Source of the DNA: Bacillota bacterium
GTDB taxonomy: Bacteria; Bacillota; Clostridia; Lachnospirales; Lachnospiraceae
DNA length: 64,000 bases
NCBI GenBank assembly: GCA_023386815.1
Contig: JAEWIZ010000022.1
Location: 533,807-597,806 of the forward strand
Direction of reading: 5' to 3'
Under the pieces are notes generated by a model, which was not told where the DNA came from, did not search any database, and saw only the letters and a program-made list of their open reading frames with translations. The translations under genes and the position numbers were made by a program. Positions 33,243-42,945 of the stretch are shown in pieces (the stretch's first letter is position 1; every line of letters begins with the position of its first letter).

Positions 33243-35468
33243 TTAATGTCCAAACTCTTTTATTTTCCATCCGGTCTGAGGAGATTCATAAACCATGATA
33301 CATTCCCAAAACTGCTCTCCACTATTAATAACCCAATCCTCCTTATATTGAAGATCTGCTATTACCCTGAATCTTTTTGTATCCTTGTCGGCATCTGCAA
33401 TCAGTTCGACTTCCAGTAGTTTTGCAGATTTCAAATTATCAAAAGCTGAAGGAGCACCGATTCCGGCGCCTGTTAAAGGCAATCTAATACCCTCATTAAA
33501 TAATTCATCATCTTGGATATTTGTCGATAGATTACCCAGTAGAGTTTTTTTCGAGATACAATGCTTTGCCACCTTGGCATCCTTTTGATGAAGCGCCTTG
33601 AAATATTCTTCAATAACTTGTTCCGGCGCTAGCTTGGAAAGGCTTACATCAAGGTCGTCAGCCTGAATCACGTTCACAATCCATTCCTCAAACGTTTGCC
33701 CTGTCACTTTTTCAAAGCTATTTCCCTTCAGACTACATGCATTAAAAGTACTATGCCGCCCAGCACTGATGAACGCACCGATTATTTTGCTACCATTTTT
33801 TACAACAATACCTCTGCAATCCTGGATCGGGTAAAACTCCTCGGGCATACTCTCATAAATTTTATAAATCTCAACAGCAATATCTGCTGTATTGGAGTAT
33901 CCACTCATGTCCAAACCGATATCCTTGGAAAGCTCATTGTGATATGCAAAATAATAGGCATTTGGATTAAAGTCAGACAAGACTTTGATGTTGTTTAGCT
34001 TATTATTCATTTCGTTAATCTGATAGTCAAGCGTCCATCCATAAGCTTGAAATAGTTTGGTGGCATCGGTATCATCGATAGAGGTGGTAACGTTTGTATT
34101 CTCTTGAAAGGAATCGATATAACGCGCAAAATCTGTACTTACTTCGTAAAGGCCACCGTCTTTCACAAGATAGGCTTTATTATAAAGTGTATCGTAGTAA
34201 AGACCACAGCTATATCCGCCAATATCATTAGACAAGCTAATCGTATACTGATTCGTATGATTATTTTCCAAATCCTCCTCTTTCACAGGTGTCAGACTGG
34301 TTCGTAGTGTTGAATCAATAAATGCAATAATTTTTAAATCACTTGTCTCAAACTCGTTTACTGACTGAGCACCCATATTTTCGGAGAGAAACTCGATTTT
34401 TATTCTGTTATACTCCGTGGAATTCACCGCTTTCGGTGTACCAGAAGGACTCTCTGCTATCGTTTCTTCTACTTCAATTGTATCCTCTTGAACCCAATCC
34501 TCTTGAATATTATTCTCTTGAAGTTTATCCGCTTGCTTAGGATTTGTAATGAGTGCTATTCCAACAACAATTACAACTATGATAGAGACTGCAATCACCC
34601 AGAAGGAAAATTTCTTGTATCTTAACACATTTTTAATTCTACCTTTTATATTTCCTTCCCCAAAGGCAAGGGGGCTTCCATTTATGAAGTGCCTTCCAGT
34701 CGCAAGCGACAATAGCGTGTTCGCATAAGATTTTTTAATATCTTCATTCATTTCTTTCAGTACCCGTTCATCACAGGAAAGCTCCATATCTGTACTCATC
34801 AGCATATAAGCAATCCATACAAGAGGATTGAACCAATGAATGGACAATAGGAAGAATGCTACTATCTTAATGATATAATCTTTTCGATGAATATGGGTCT
34901 GTTCATGTAATAAAATATAGCTTCTTTCGGTGGCGTTAAGTCCAACCGGTAAATATATCTTGGGCTTAATTAATCCAAGTACAAATGGAGTTTTCAAATT
35001 CTTTGCTTCGAAGATATTTTGCTCAATTAGTTGTGCACTTTTTAACTGTTTTTTTAATCGTAGCACGGACACAATACTATAGGTAAGTAATACTATTATT
35101 CCTATCATCCAGAGATATGCCCCTATTCCGATATATATCTGTAGTGGATTTACACTTGCCCCAATCGTCGGAGCGGGAAGTGACTGACTTACAAAAGAGT
35201 CAACTACTTCTACCCCGCTATTAATCCGCGGACTTGGATGATAGATGATATCAGGGGGGATCGGAACAGCCTTCGTGTTCCTTGGCATAAGACTTAACAT
35301 ACTTTCGAAGGTAAATGGTATGATAAGGCGAAAAGCAACCACCCCCCACAAAGCATAGGAAATGAATTTTGGAGCTTTTTTGAGTAAAAGTCTGATCGCC
35401 ATCACAAATAAAATAACATAACCTGCTGTAAGGCTCATATTTAAAACAGAAAGAAATATCTCACTCAT
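33243..35468 (-). CDS. BlaR1-like M56 membrane metallopeptidase with novel extracellular domains
   Basis: 741 residues. N-terminal M56 part has four membrane helices (to about 310) and the zinc motif HEQTH (LLHEQTHIHRKDYIIK near residue 183), with ELSCDERVL downstream. BlaR1 proteins cleave their repressor upon sensing a ligand. Here the usual penicillin-binding sensor is absent; instead there is an acidic linker, two domains I do not recognise, and a C-terminal DUF4829-like domain (APEQVIEEYFKALHQKDAKVAKHC to the end). So the signal is probably not a beta-lactam. Its repressor partner ends four bases upstream. Confidence 0.85.
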   Translation of the reverse strand: MSEIFLSVLNMSLTAGYVILFVMAIRLLLKKAPKFISYALWGVVAFRLIIPFTFESMLSLMPRNTKAVPIPPDIIYHPSPRINSGVEVVDSFVSQSLPAPTIGASVNPLQIYIGIGAYLWMIGIIVLLTYSIVSVLRLKKQLKSAQLIEQNIFEAKNLKTPFVLGLIKPKIYLPVGLNATERSYILLHEQTHIHRKDYIIKIVAFFLLSIHWFNPLVWIAYMLMSTDMELSCDERVLKEMNEDIKKSYANTLLSLATGRHFINGSPLAFGEGNIKGRIKNVLRYKKFSFWVIAVSIIVVIVVGIALITNPKQADKLQENNIQEDWVQEDTIEVEETIAESPSGTPKAVNSTEYNRIKIEFLSENMGAQSVNEFETSDLKIIAFIDSTLRTSLTPVKEEDLENNHTNQYTISLSNDIGGYSCGLYYDTLYNKAYLVKDGGLYEVSTDFARYIDSFQENTNVTTSIDDTDATKLFQAYGWTLDYQINEMNNKLNNIKVLSDFNPNAYYFAYHNELSKDIGLDMSGYSNTADIAVEIYKIYESMPEEFYPIQDCRGIVVKNGSKIIGAFISAGRHSTFNACSLKGNSFEKVTGQTFEEWIVNVIQADDLDVSLSKLAPEQVIEEYFKALHQKDAKVAKHCISKKTLLGNLSTNIQDDELFNEGIRLPLTGAGIGAPSAFDNLKSAKLLEVELIADADKDTKRFRVIADLQYKEDWVINSGEQFWECIMVYESPQTGWKIKEFGH

Positions 35469-35471
35469 GTT

Positions 35472-35834
35472 CTACCCCTCTTCGTGATCGTCAATTAACT
35501 TTTTCAGTTCCTCTGCTTGATGTTTACTTAATTTTTTTCCTCCAATAAAAGCTGTTAGAAATTTTGGCAAAGACCCTCCAAAGGTATCCTCAACAAAACG
35601 TATACTTTGGTTGGCGTAATATTCTTCCTTTGTGATTAATGATGAAACGAGAGCATTTTCATTTTGAAAAATGCCTTTTTCACATAATTTTTTCAATACT
35701 GTATAAGTTGTGGACTTTTTCCAGTTCATTTCTTTTTCACATAGCTTCACAAGATTGCCGGAACCAATGGGCTCGTTCTGCCAAATTAATTCTGCAAATT
35801 TTTCTTCACTTTCTGCAAGTTTATATTCCTTCAT
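35472..35834 (-). CDS. BlaI/MecI-family repressor
   Basis: About 120 residues: N-terminal winged helix (ESEEKFAELIWQNEP, KSTTYTVLKKLCEKGIF) and a C-terminal dimerisation helix with YYANQSIRFVEDTFGGSLPKFLTAF. It represses until cleaved by the adjacent M56 protease. Start chosen at 35834, seven bases after AAGGAG, so the protein begins MKEYKLAE; an earlier start at 35864 has no ribosome site. A palindrome overlaps its promoter. Confidence 0.9.
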   Translation of the reverse strand: MKEYKLAESEEKFAELIWQNEPIGSGNLVKLCEKEMNWKKSTTYTVLKKLCEKGIFQNENALVSSLITKEEYYANQSIRFVEDTFGGSLPKFLTAFIGGKKLSKHQAEELKKLIDDHEEG

Positions 35835-35877
35835 GATCGATCTCCTTGGTCTATACGTTATCAACTTTATATTACAA

Positions 35878-35894
35878 GTCTATTCTAAATAGAC
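35878..35894. promoter_or_regulatory. BlaI-type operator
   Basis: GTCTATT-CTA-AATAGAC is a perfect 7-bp inverted repeat. On the minus strand it overlaps the spacer and -10 region (TAGACT) below TTGACA at 35900-35905, so bound repressor would block polymerase. Confidence 0.7.
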
Positions 35895-35936
35895 CAAATT
35901 GTCAATAAAGATTTTTAAATGTATATTTGTACAAAA

Positions 35937-35973
35937 ACCGCCAATCAAGAAAGTTTATCTCCTGATTGGCGGT
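35937..35973 (-). terminator. terminator of frameshifted membrane-protein gene
   Basis: ACCGCCAATCA and TGATTGGCGGT form an 11-bp stem; TTTTT follows on the minus strand. Confidence 0.85.
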
Positions 35974-35990
35974 CGGTCACAAAGATTATG

Positions 35991-36855
35991 TTATTTTACT
36001 TCTCCTGTTTCATCCGCAAGCTCCCTATACATTTTATGATTAAAATAAAATGCAAAAGCACCTAATAATACAAAGGAAAGACTTTTTGTAATAAGTGCTG
36101 GTAGAGGTACATCTGCTCCTGAGGCCATCTGGCAAATGGTTTGTGGGAACATCATTACTCCTACTACCATACATAGCTTTAAAATGCATGCAAGCATTAG
36201 TGTCCCTAGCGACTCCTTCTTTCCTACCATATAGAGAGTAACAAAGCATAACAATAATTCCCATATCCAGCACATATGTAATATTTGTAGTATATACTCC
36301 AATCAGAGATAGGGTAGTTCCCTTTAGCATTGCAGGTATCACATCAGGTAACCATGCTACTATCAATGCAACTCCCGATAGACTTAAAAATGTGTTAATA
36401 GCTCTAGAACCACCGATCGATTGCTGTAGGGATACGTTTTTTACATGCCAAAACATTCCAAATAAAGAACATGAGAATAATGCTACATAGACTAAAAACA
36501 ATTGATTATAGGTTAATCCAAACACAATACTGGTTGCATAATAAACCACAACAGCATATACAGAGATCAACTTCAATTCTGTTATCACATCCCTTTTTTT
36601 CATGTAGTTCAAGTATTTTACAAGGAACATAGGGATTACAACAAGTAATATACATATGTCTGTTCCAATTGATACTGGTGCTTGAAAATAAGTATCAAAA
36701 GCATATATTCCATAACCATACATTTCCACTGTGTGTCCATACTGATTGACAAAATCATAAGCGTAGCTAAAATCCAAAGAAAGTATTCCAGTTATTGTGG
36801 TAATAAAAAGTAAAACAATAATTACGATAGCTATATAGTCATTTTTCTTACTCAT
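35991..36855 (-). pseudogene. multi-pass membrane protein with one frameshift
   Basis: Frame one gives about 205 residues with six helices and runs through MGIIVMLC, then changes into unrelated sequence. A second frame continues the hydrophobic pattern with CFVTLYMVGKKESLGTLML and finishes KMYRELADETGEVK. The join is near 36249, needing one extra or two missing bases. Joined, it would be about 285 residues and eight helices. It overlaps the MarR-type gene by four bases and probably was its regulated target. Either a real recent pseudogene or a sequencing error. No family recognised. Confidence 0.7.
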
Positions 36856-37295
36856 TCTATTAATCCCCCTATATTTTGATCCATTTTCTTTAGTGTATCT
36901 AATGTGATTTTTAGATGATCTCGCGAAATATCTTGATAAAGGGCTTTCATAAATTTGAGCGTTGCTTCACTAGATTCTTTTGCTGTTTGATTGATCTTTC
37001 CTGTTGATACTAATAATAACTTTCTTTTATCTGCCTTATCTTGTTGGATAAAAAGATATCCACTTTTTTCTAACTGCTTTGCCATTCGTTTTACATTTTG
37101 ATAGGAACAACCAATTAGTTCTCCCATTTGCTTTAATGTGGGTGGTTCTTTAAACAACTCTAAGGCAACCATTAAAAAATGCTGTTTCATCGTAATATCA
37201 GAAAACTCCTTATCACCAATTGTTTGAATCCGGTTGCTGAGAGAGAATAACATTCCATAGATTGCATATTCTTCCGTATAATGATTTATATTCAT
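36852..37295 (-). CDS. MarR-family regulator
   Basis: About 147 residues with a central winged helix (EPPTLKQMGELIGCSYQNVKRMAKQLEKSGYL, then QQDKADKRKLLLVST). Start at 37295 (MNINHYTEEYA) follows GGAGGAATT; an earlier ATG at 37316 lies within the operator. It overlaps the downstream membrane-protein gene by ATGA, and should repress both. Two palindromic sites flank its -10 box. Confidence 0.9.
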   Translation of the reverse strand: MNINHYTEEYAIYGMLFSLSNRIQTIGDKEFSDITMKQHFLMVALELFKEPPTLKQMGELIGCSYQNVKRMAKQLEKSGYLFIQQDKADKRKLLLVSTGKINQTAKESSEATLKFMKALYQDISRDHLKITLDTLKKMDQNIGGLIE

Positions 37296-37305
37296 AATTC
37301 CTCCA

Positions 37306-37345
37306 ATACATAACATGTTATATAATAATATAACATGTTATGTAT
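37306..37345. promoter_or_regulatory. duplicated MarR operator
   Basis: TAACATGTTA occurs twice, at 37311-37320 and 37331-37340, two helical turns apart, within near-symmetrical ATACA...TGTAT flanks. Confidence 0.8.
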
Positions 37346-37353
37346 TATTTCAA
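37325..37353 (-). promoter_or_regulatory. promoter of MarR gene
   Basis: On the minus strand TTGAAA (37348-37353), 17-base spacer, TATTAT (37325-37330). One palindromic site fills the spacer and the other follows the -10 box. Confidence 0.75.
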
Positions 37354-37394
37354 GTAAAATTTTAACTACTTCAAATTATTCTTCGATTACAAAA

Positions 37395-37418
37395 AGCAGG
37401 CTAAATTTCAAGCCTGCT
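37395..37418 (-). terminator. terminator of the CUT2/two-component operon
   Basis: AGCAGGCT and AGCCTGCT form an 8-bp stem with TTTTT on the minus strand, about 60 bases after the last gene. Confidence 0.8.
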
Positions 37419-37476
37419 ATGGTTGATAATATTAATCGAATTTATTTTATTCTGCCGGAACTCCCAGTCCTTTCAT

Positions 37477-38790
37477 TTATTGCTTCAGATATTGATTAAT
37501 TTTATTCTGAAGTATTTTTAAGGAACTATCAATGTTCTTACCATTCTCAATCGTCCCTTGTATTTCACTGGTCGCCAGGGATACCGCTTCCTTGTATTTT
37601 AAAAACTGTGGTGCCACCATCCCCTGCTCAATCACTCTACTTAATAAGTCATTGTTAATAACCCTTTCACTTTCTTCCATATACTCCTGTAGGATCACTT
37701 CTGCTTCCATCGACCCTGTTACTTTCTTAAGCACGGAGGCTCCCTGGGAATAACGGAAGATGTCCATCTGTATCTCTTCCTCATAGGTTAAGAGCTTTAA
37801 AAACTCCCAAGCTAACTGCTCCTGATTCGTTTTGTTACTGATCCCCATCAGCAGGGTGTTTACCTCAGAGATATTTCCTCCGCTACTTCCTGCCGGCAAA
37901 GTGATGCAATCCCATTGAAAGCTCAAATACTTCTTTATCTTATAGGGATAGGTTTTGTAGGTTCGGTAATCAGCAAAAGGCAATGGCATAAAGGCCACAT
38001 TACCGCTGTCAAAATCCTCCTGGGTTACCTTTCTGCCCTGATTTAAATCATAGAGCTGCTTTGTGAATTTGACTGCTTGGAGCACCTTGTCATTGGCGAG
38101 ATTGATTTTGGTATCTCCCTCCTCAAACAAAACCATACCATTGGTGTAGGCAGCATCCAGCCAATCATAATTGTAGGTTCCAAACTGATCTAGATGACCG
38201 TCCCCATTAATGTCCTTCGTAATTTGTTTACTAATCTCATAAAGGTCATCCCAAGTCCAGTCACTGTCGGGAACCTCAATGCCTTCCTTCTGCAATAAGG
38301 TCTTATTAACAAACATTAAGGTTGGAACTGTCTCATAGGGCAGGGCATATTGAATTCCATTATATTGCCCGGATAATAGGGTCGTGGTAAAGTAATCCTC
38401 CCGCAAAAAGGATTTGTCCTGTTCCATAAGCCCATCCAGATCTTTCAAAGCCCCCAGAGATGCCAGTCGATTGAAATCATTAGAAAGAATCATAAATACA
38501 TCCGGCATCTTACCGAGTAATAGTTGCTTTGCAAACCACTCCGAATAATCTCTCTTTAAAATGCCACTGTAATAGTGAATCTTGACATTCTTATGCTCTT
38601 TTTCAAACCGCTCAATGGCTTTGTCAATGATGACATAGCTATTGGCATTGGCAACATCCCAATTGCTACCTACAAAGATACCAAGTTCAAGAGTGACTTG
38701 CTTCTCCCTTTCCATAAGGTAAACAGTAACTGGTAAACTGAGAATAATTACGATGCAAGCCAGCATCACTCTGTATGTCTTCTTATTCAT
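37477..38790 (-). CDS. membrane-anchored family 1 solute-binding protein (probable sensor)
   Basis: 437 residues. A single N-terminal helix (VMLACIVIILSLPVTVYLM) has no lipobox cysteine, so the protein stays anchored by that helix. The rest is a family 1 sugar-binding fold (ELGIFVGSNWDVANANSYVIIDKAIERFE, PDVFMILSNDFNRLASLG, NTLLMGISNKTNQEQLAWEFL). This CUT1-type binding protein sits in an operon with a CUT2 importer and overlaps the response-regulator gene by eight bases, with no CUT1 permease. A sensory rather than transport role is therefore likely. Confidence 0.8.
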   Translation of the reverse strand: MNKKTYRVMLACIVIILSLPVTVYLMEREKQVTLELGIFVGSNWDVANANSYVIIDKAIERFEKEHKNVKIHYYSGILKRDYSEWFAKQLLLGKMPDVFMILSNDFNRLASLGALKDLDGLMEQDKSFLREDYFTTTLLSGQYNGIQYALPYETVPTLMFVNKTLLQKEGIEVPDSDWTWDDLYEISKQITKDINGDGHLDQFGTYNYDWLDAAYTNGMVLFEEGDTKINLANDKVLQAVKFTKQLYDLNQGRKVTQEDFDSGNVAFMPLPFADYRTYKTYPYKIKKYLSFQWDCITLPAGSSGGNISEVNTLLMGISNKTNQEQLAWEFLKLLTYEEEIQMDIFRYSQGASVLKKVTGSMEAEVILQEYMEESERVINNDLLSRVIEQGMVAPQFLKYKEAVSLATSEIQGTIENGKNIDSSLKILQNKINQYLKQ

Positions 38791-39469
38791 GATGATGCTC
38801 CATATTCAAACCCACTTTTCCGATTCCTGATTGAATTGCCCAGATGGCCAGTTGAGTCCGATCTCTCAATTTTAATTTATTTAGGATTGTACTCAGATAA
38901 TTTCTTACCGTTCCTTCGGAAAGATTTAGGATATCTGCAATTTCTTTATTTGATAAGCCATATTCGATTTGCTCGATAATTTTCCACTCGGTCTTCGTTA
39001 ATTCCTCGTCTACTTTCTTCGTTGTCTCAATAAAAAAGTCTGCTTTAGCCATCTGAGAGAATAAACGGACTACTTTCGTTGCAATGTCTGGATTAATCAT
39101 GGCTCTCCCACTATGTACGGTATGAATTGCCTTAACAAGTTCATCCATCGAAACACCCTTTAAGAGATAACCACTGGCACCATATTTAAGGGCGTCATAG
39201 ATATATTCATCATCATCAAAGGTGGTCAAAATTATAATCTTTATCTCCTGGTAATTTTCCTTTATTATCTTTGTACATTGAACCCCATCCATCTTCGGCA
39301 TACGAATATCCATCAGGATCACATCTGGTTGGTTCTTACGGATGCTGCGAATTACCTCCTGACCATCTGCTACTACATCCGTAACCTCGATATTTTCCCT
39401 ACTATTTAAAACAATCTGTAAACTATGACGAATTAATTCCTGATCATCCGCGATTAATACTTTAATCAT
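38783..39469 (-). CDS. NarL/LuxR-family response regulator
   Basis: About 228 residues. Receiver domain with LIADDQELIR, phosphoacceptor in DVILMDIRMPKMDG near residue 54 and KG near 104; C-terminal LuxR-type helix-turn-helix (KEIADILNLSEGTVRNYLSTILNKL). ATG at 39469 is preferred because GGGGTG is placed before it; a GTG three codons upstream is possible. Overlaps the kinase gene by eight bases and the downstream binding-protein gene by eight. Predicted to activate the adjoining importer. Confidence 0.93.
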   Translation of the reverse strand: MIKVLIADDQELIRHSLQIVLNSRENIEVTDVVADGQEVIRSIRKNQPDVILMDIRMPKMDGVQCTKIIKENYQEIKIIILTTFDDDEYIYDALKYGASGYLLKGVSMDELVKAIHTVHSGRAMINPDIATKVVRLFSQMAKADFFIETTKKVDEELTKTEWKIIEQIEYGLSNKEIADILNLSEGTVRNYLSTILNKLKLRDRTQLAIWAIQSGIGKVGLNMEHHHE

Positions 39470-40784
39470 ATACTTCACCCCACCGAATCGGTATTCTTGC
39501 CGTTACAGTAAATCCATTCGTGCCTTCAAATTCCACTTTACCCTTTAGCAGCTCGATTCGTTCCATGATATGACGAGTTCCAAACCCTTTCTTCATAACT
39601 TGACAGCCCATACCATTATCCTTGATGGTCAGGATAATTTCACCCTCCGCGCTTTCTATTTGTACATAGACATGAGTCGCTTTTCCATGTCGGATGGCAT
39701 TCGTTAGGCTTTCCTGTATTACCCGGTAGATGGCATCCTCTTCGTCCGCATCAAATTTCAGATGATCTACCTTGGATTCAAAGGTGACACGGGTATTTGC
39801 CATGGTCTCCACATCCACAATCATTTTACGAATGGCGGATTCCAGATTCAGGCGCTCCAGAGCATCCGGTCTAAGCTTGTTCACCGATCTACGTACCTCA
39901 TTGATTCCTTGTCTGGTTACCTCCGATATCATCTCCAATTGCTTCTTAGTCTGCTGTGGCGATAAATCAACCGTTGTTAGACAAGCGTCCAGACCTGCTG
40001 AAATACCAGTCAGCGTATGTCCAAGAGTATCATGAATTTCTCTCGCAAGGCGGTTTCGCTCCTTCGTTTCTCCCATTTTTTCAGTAATTCTTGAGTATTC
40101 TTTCAGCTGTTCATTGGCAGTCTGTAAATCCTCGTTGGCTTTGCTCAGCTTTTCATATAAGGTATTTACCTCATCTATGGTTCCTCTCTGATTTTGAATA
40201 ACATAGATGCAGTAAATAATAAATAATATCATATTGACTGATACAATTGTATTGTAACATACCATCAAAGATTGCTGCGTTGTGGAATCATAGAAGCCGA
40301 TATAATCATTAATCGAATATAAACTAAAATTGATCGAGATGAGTTCATAATCTGCAATGAGGATTCCCGCAACGGATAGTAACATCAACACATACCTACC
40401 TTGAATTCCCTTCGTATAGGTTACTACATTAGCTATTACCAAAAAAAGGATACCGTTATAGTTAAAATTAAGAAAATAGATAATGATAATGCTAGTTAGC
40501 AAATCAATTAGTAGGGTAATGTACATGATCTTATTATTATTGTAATACAAAAAATCTCTTATAATGAACGATAGGATTATTACGCAAAACAGGCTGCTGG
40601 AGGCAATAATGGTTCGAAAGGGTTTCCAAGGTATCGCAGATACTTGATCAATGAATTCCCTAGCAATAATATTATCGCAAATATTCTTCGTTGTTACGTA
40701 GATTAATATGGTGATAAATAAGACTGCTATTAAATTAACCGCTATCATTGAAATTTTAAAATAGATCGATCTTTTACTTTGCAT
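39462..40784 (-). CDS. NarL-type sensor histidine kinase with polytopic membrane domain
   Basis: About 440 residues. Roughly six membrane helices (to about residue 195) with only short outside loops, a coiled coil (VNTLYEKLSKANEDLQTANEQL), HisKA_3 box REIHDTLGHTLTGI near 250 and ATPase motif DNGMGCQ. With no outside domain of its own, it likely reads ligand through the anchored binding proteins encoded on either side. Start at 40784 follows AAGGA at normal spacing; 40805 is possible but lacks one. Confidence 0.9.
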   Translation of the reverse strand: MQSKRSIYFKISMIAVNLIAVLFITILIYVTTKNICDNIIAREFIDQVSAIPWKPFRTIIASSSLFCVIILSFIIRDFLYYNNNKIMYITLLIDLLTSIIIIYFLNFNYNGILFLVIANVVTYTKGIQGRYVLMLLSVAGILIADYELISINFSLYSINDYIGFYDSTTQQSLMVCYNTIVSVNMILFIIYCIYVIQNQRGTIDEVNTLYEKLSKANEDLQTANEQLKEYSRITEKMGETKERNRLAREIHDTLGHTLTGISAGLDACLTTVDLSPQQTKKQLEMISEVTRQGINEVRRSVNKLRPDALERLNLESAIRKMIVDVETMANTRVTFESKVDHLKFDADEEDAIYRVIQESLTNAIRHGKATHVYVQIESAEGEIILTIKDNGMGCQVMKKGFGTRHIMERIELLKGKVEFEGTNGFTVTARIPIRWGEVYD

Positions 40785-40795
40785 AGTTGGAATCC

Positions 40796-41770
40796 TTACT
40801 GCCATCCATCAATAGCGAAATTTTTTAAATTTTCCTTGGTAATTAAGGTCACCGGTACTACAATATTCTTATCAACACCCTTCCCACCTAGATAATCATA
40901 GGCTACCTGAGCCGCTATTGTTCCTATGGCACTGGGCTGTTGTGCACTGGTTCCCTCCAAATATCCCTCTTTAATCATCATTTTCCCATCCGGAGATCCG
41001 TCCACACCATAGATGAGCACCCCCTTATCCGAATGTCGGGATTCAAGTGCTGCTATGGCGCCGATCGCCGTAGGATCATTACCACCGATAACAACGTCAA
41101 AGGAATTATTGGAATCAAGGATTTTATTCATAACCCCCATGGCTACCTCCAATTCACCTTGGGCGGCTTCCCGCACTACTACTCTATAATTATCATTTCC
41201 TTCTATGGTATCCAGAAAACCTTTAATTCGCTGGGTAATGGAGTTAACAATCGGCTCATCCATGATAACAATATCTGCTTTTGAAAGCTTGCTCATCATA
41301 TCCTTCGCACATTGTACACCTGCGTTATAATTATCGGAAGCAATCATCGATACAACATATTCCTTATTGTATACTAGAGTATCCACATTAAAGACTGGAA
41401 TCTTAGCATCCCTACAGGCAATCAAGGCCGGCTCAACCTCCATCCAATCGACGGGATTTAAAAAGATTGCAGCGACTCCCTCTTCAATCATTTCGTAGAT
41501 CTGGTCGTTTTGTTTCTCCTGATCTTGGGAAGGATCCCTGGTGATCAGAATATCACCGTTTGCCTCGACCACCTCTTTGATACCGTCGTTTAATATATCA
41601 AAATAGGGATTATTCATGGTCATATAGGTTGCACCGAATTTTCTTGGTTTTCTATCCTGATTTGTCACTGCATTGTGTAGTAATGAGCATCCGAAAAAAA
41701 GCATAACAAGTATCACAATTGCTTCCATAATAAATATGTACCCGATTCGCTTTCTGCCCAACCTCTTCAT
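40796..41770 (-). CDS. membrane-anchored family 4 (RbsB-type) binding protein, probable sensor
   Basis: About 324 residues. One N-terminal helix (IFIMEAIVILVMLFFGC) then a periplasmic-binding type 1 fold with FGATYMTMNNPYFDILNDGI, DPSQDQEKQNDQI, IASDNYNAGVQCAKDMM, VIGGNDPTAIGAIAALES and YGVDGSPDGK. Paralogue of the importer binding protein at 44579. A cysteine ends the helix and could be lipidated. Its position directly before the kinase mirrors XylFII-LytS of Clostridium beijerinckii, where such a protein signals xylose to the kinase. Start at 41770 follows GGGGGG. Confidence 0.85.
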   Translation of the reverse strand: MKRLGRKRIGYIFIMEAIVILVMLFFGCSLLHNAVTNQDRKPRKFGATYMTMNNPYFDILNDGIKEVVEANGDILITRDPSQDQEKQNDQIYEMIEEGVAAIFLNPVDWMEVEPALIACRDAKIPVFNVDTLVYNKEYVVSMIASDNYNAGVQCAKDMMSKLSKADIVIMDEPIVNSITQRIKGFLDTIEGNDNYRVVVREAAQGELEVAMGVMNKILDSNNSFDVVIGGNDPTAIGAIAALESRHSDKGVLIYGVDGSPDGKMMIKEGYLEGTSAQQPSAIGTIAAQVAYDYLGGKGVDKNIVVPVTLITKENLKNFAIDGWQ

Positions 41771-41845
41771 AAATCCCCCCACTAACATGGCTTGAAATAC
41801 AATTCTTCACAACCAGATAATAGCATATTTTAACAGATATGTCTA

Positions 41846-42856
41846 TTATAGTGCTTTTCTATTCTTGAAATAGTCAATGAATACTGCCAGTAAAATAACT
41901 GCTCCTTTAACCACATACTGCCAAAATGAGTTTACATTGAGAAGATTTAAACCATTGTTTAGGACACCGATGATCAGACCTCCGATGATGGTTCCTCCTA
42001 TTTTACCAAAACCACCGGACATACTGGTTCCACCTACAACAACCGCTGCGATTGCATCCATCTCCGCACCCTCTCCGGCTGTGGGCTGCCCTGAGTACAT
42101 ACGAGAAGCCAGTACCACTCCGGCGAGACCTGCCATCAGACCGGAATAAGCATGAACAAAGAATTTAACTCTTGCTACTTTGATTCCGGAAAATCTTGCC
42201 GCCTGAGCATTTCCGCCTACCGCATAGATATAACGCCCCATTTTCGTACGATTCATAATAAGTGCTGTTAAGATCAGAATAATAATCAGGATGATTACTG
42301 GAGTAGGAACAATACCGATGTAGCCCGCTCCAAGGAATTGCCATTCCTTCGTAACCACTCTTACCGGAGACCCTCCAGTGTAAACATAGGCAAGACCCTT
42401 GGCAATATTCATCGTTGCCAGGGTAACAATAAAGGCCGGAATCGTCGTCTTAGAAATAACGAGTCCGTTGCACATACCTACGACTAGCCCAACGAGGATT
42501 CCCAGGATAATTGCAACCCCAAGAGGCATTTGATAGCGGGATACCATTCCTGCAGCAATACAACCAGACAGGGCAATGACAGAACCCACAGACAAATCAA
42601 TGCCACCTAGGATAATTACCATGGTCATACCACAGGCTAAGAACAAGTTCGACGATATCTGTCTAAGTACATTAAATACATTTTTTAATGTTAAAAAGGA
42701 ACCCTTCGTAATGGGATTTATGGATAAAATCAGACACAGGACGAGTAAAGCAATAATAATTCCCAAATTATCCTTTAGCCATTGCAGAAAGCTATCCTTC
42801 AACATTATAATGAAACTTTTTTTATTCCAGCTTACTTGATCCATATTAATAACCAT
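41846..42856 (-). CDS. CUT2 (RbsC-type) sugar permease
   Basis: 336 residues and about ten membrane helices with the family signature GGIDLSVGSVIALSGC near residue 85, TLATMNIAKGLAYVYTGGSPVRV, YAVGGNAQAARFSGIKV and GGTSMSGGFGKIGGTIIGG. Forms the channel with the RbsA-type ATPase. An in-frame ATG four codons in (42844) is an equal start candidate. The substrate is probably a monosaccharide. Confidence 0.95.
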   Translation of the reverse strand: MVINMDQVSWNKKSFIIMLKDSFLQWLKDNLGIIIALLVLCLILSINPITKGSFLTLKNVFNVLRQISSNLFLACGMTMVIILGGIDLSVGSVIALSGCIAAGMVSRYQMPLGVAIILGILVGLVVGMCNGLVISKTTIPAFIVTLATMNIAKGLAYVYTGGSPVRVVTKEWQFLGAGYIGIVPTPVIILIIILILTALIMNRTKMGRYIYAVGGNAQAARFSGIKVARVKFFVHAYSGLMAGLAGVVLASRMYSGQPTAGEGAEMDAIAAVVVGGTSMSGGFGKIGGTIIGGLIIGVLNNGLNLLNVNSFWQYVVKGAVILLAVFIDYFKNRKAL

Positions 42857-42945
42857 GCCTTTCTAGGTACCTGCAAACTTTGGGAGCAGGCACAAATTTG
42901 TGTGTGAATTTATTAATCACACTATTTCCACCTGAATTCATATTG

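Noticed and set aside
33243..35468. Beta-lactam sensor BlaR1
   Set aside because: The SxxK/SxN/KTG transpeptidase motifs were not found; the extracellular part is different.
39762..40035. Two plus-strand frames in the NarL-type kinase
   Set aside because: They lie opposite the HisKA_3 coding region and show no independent evidence.
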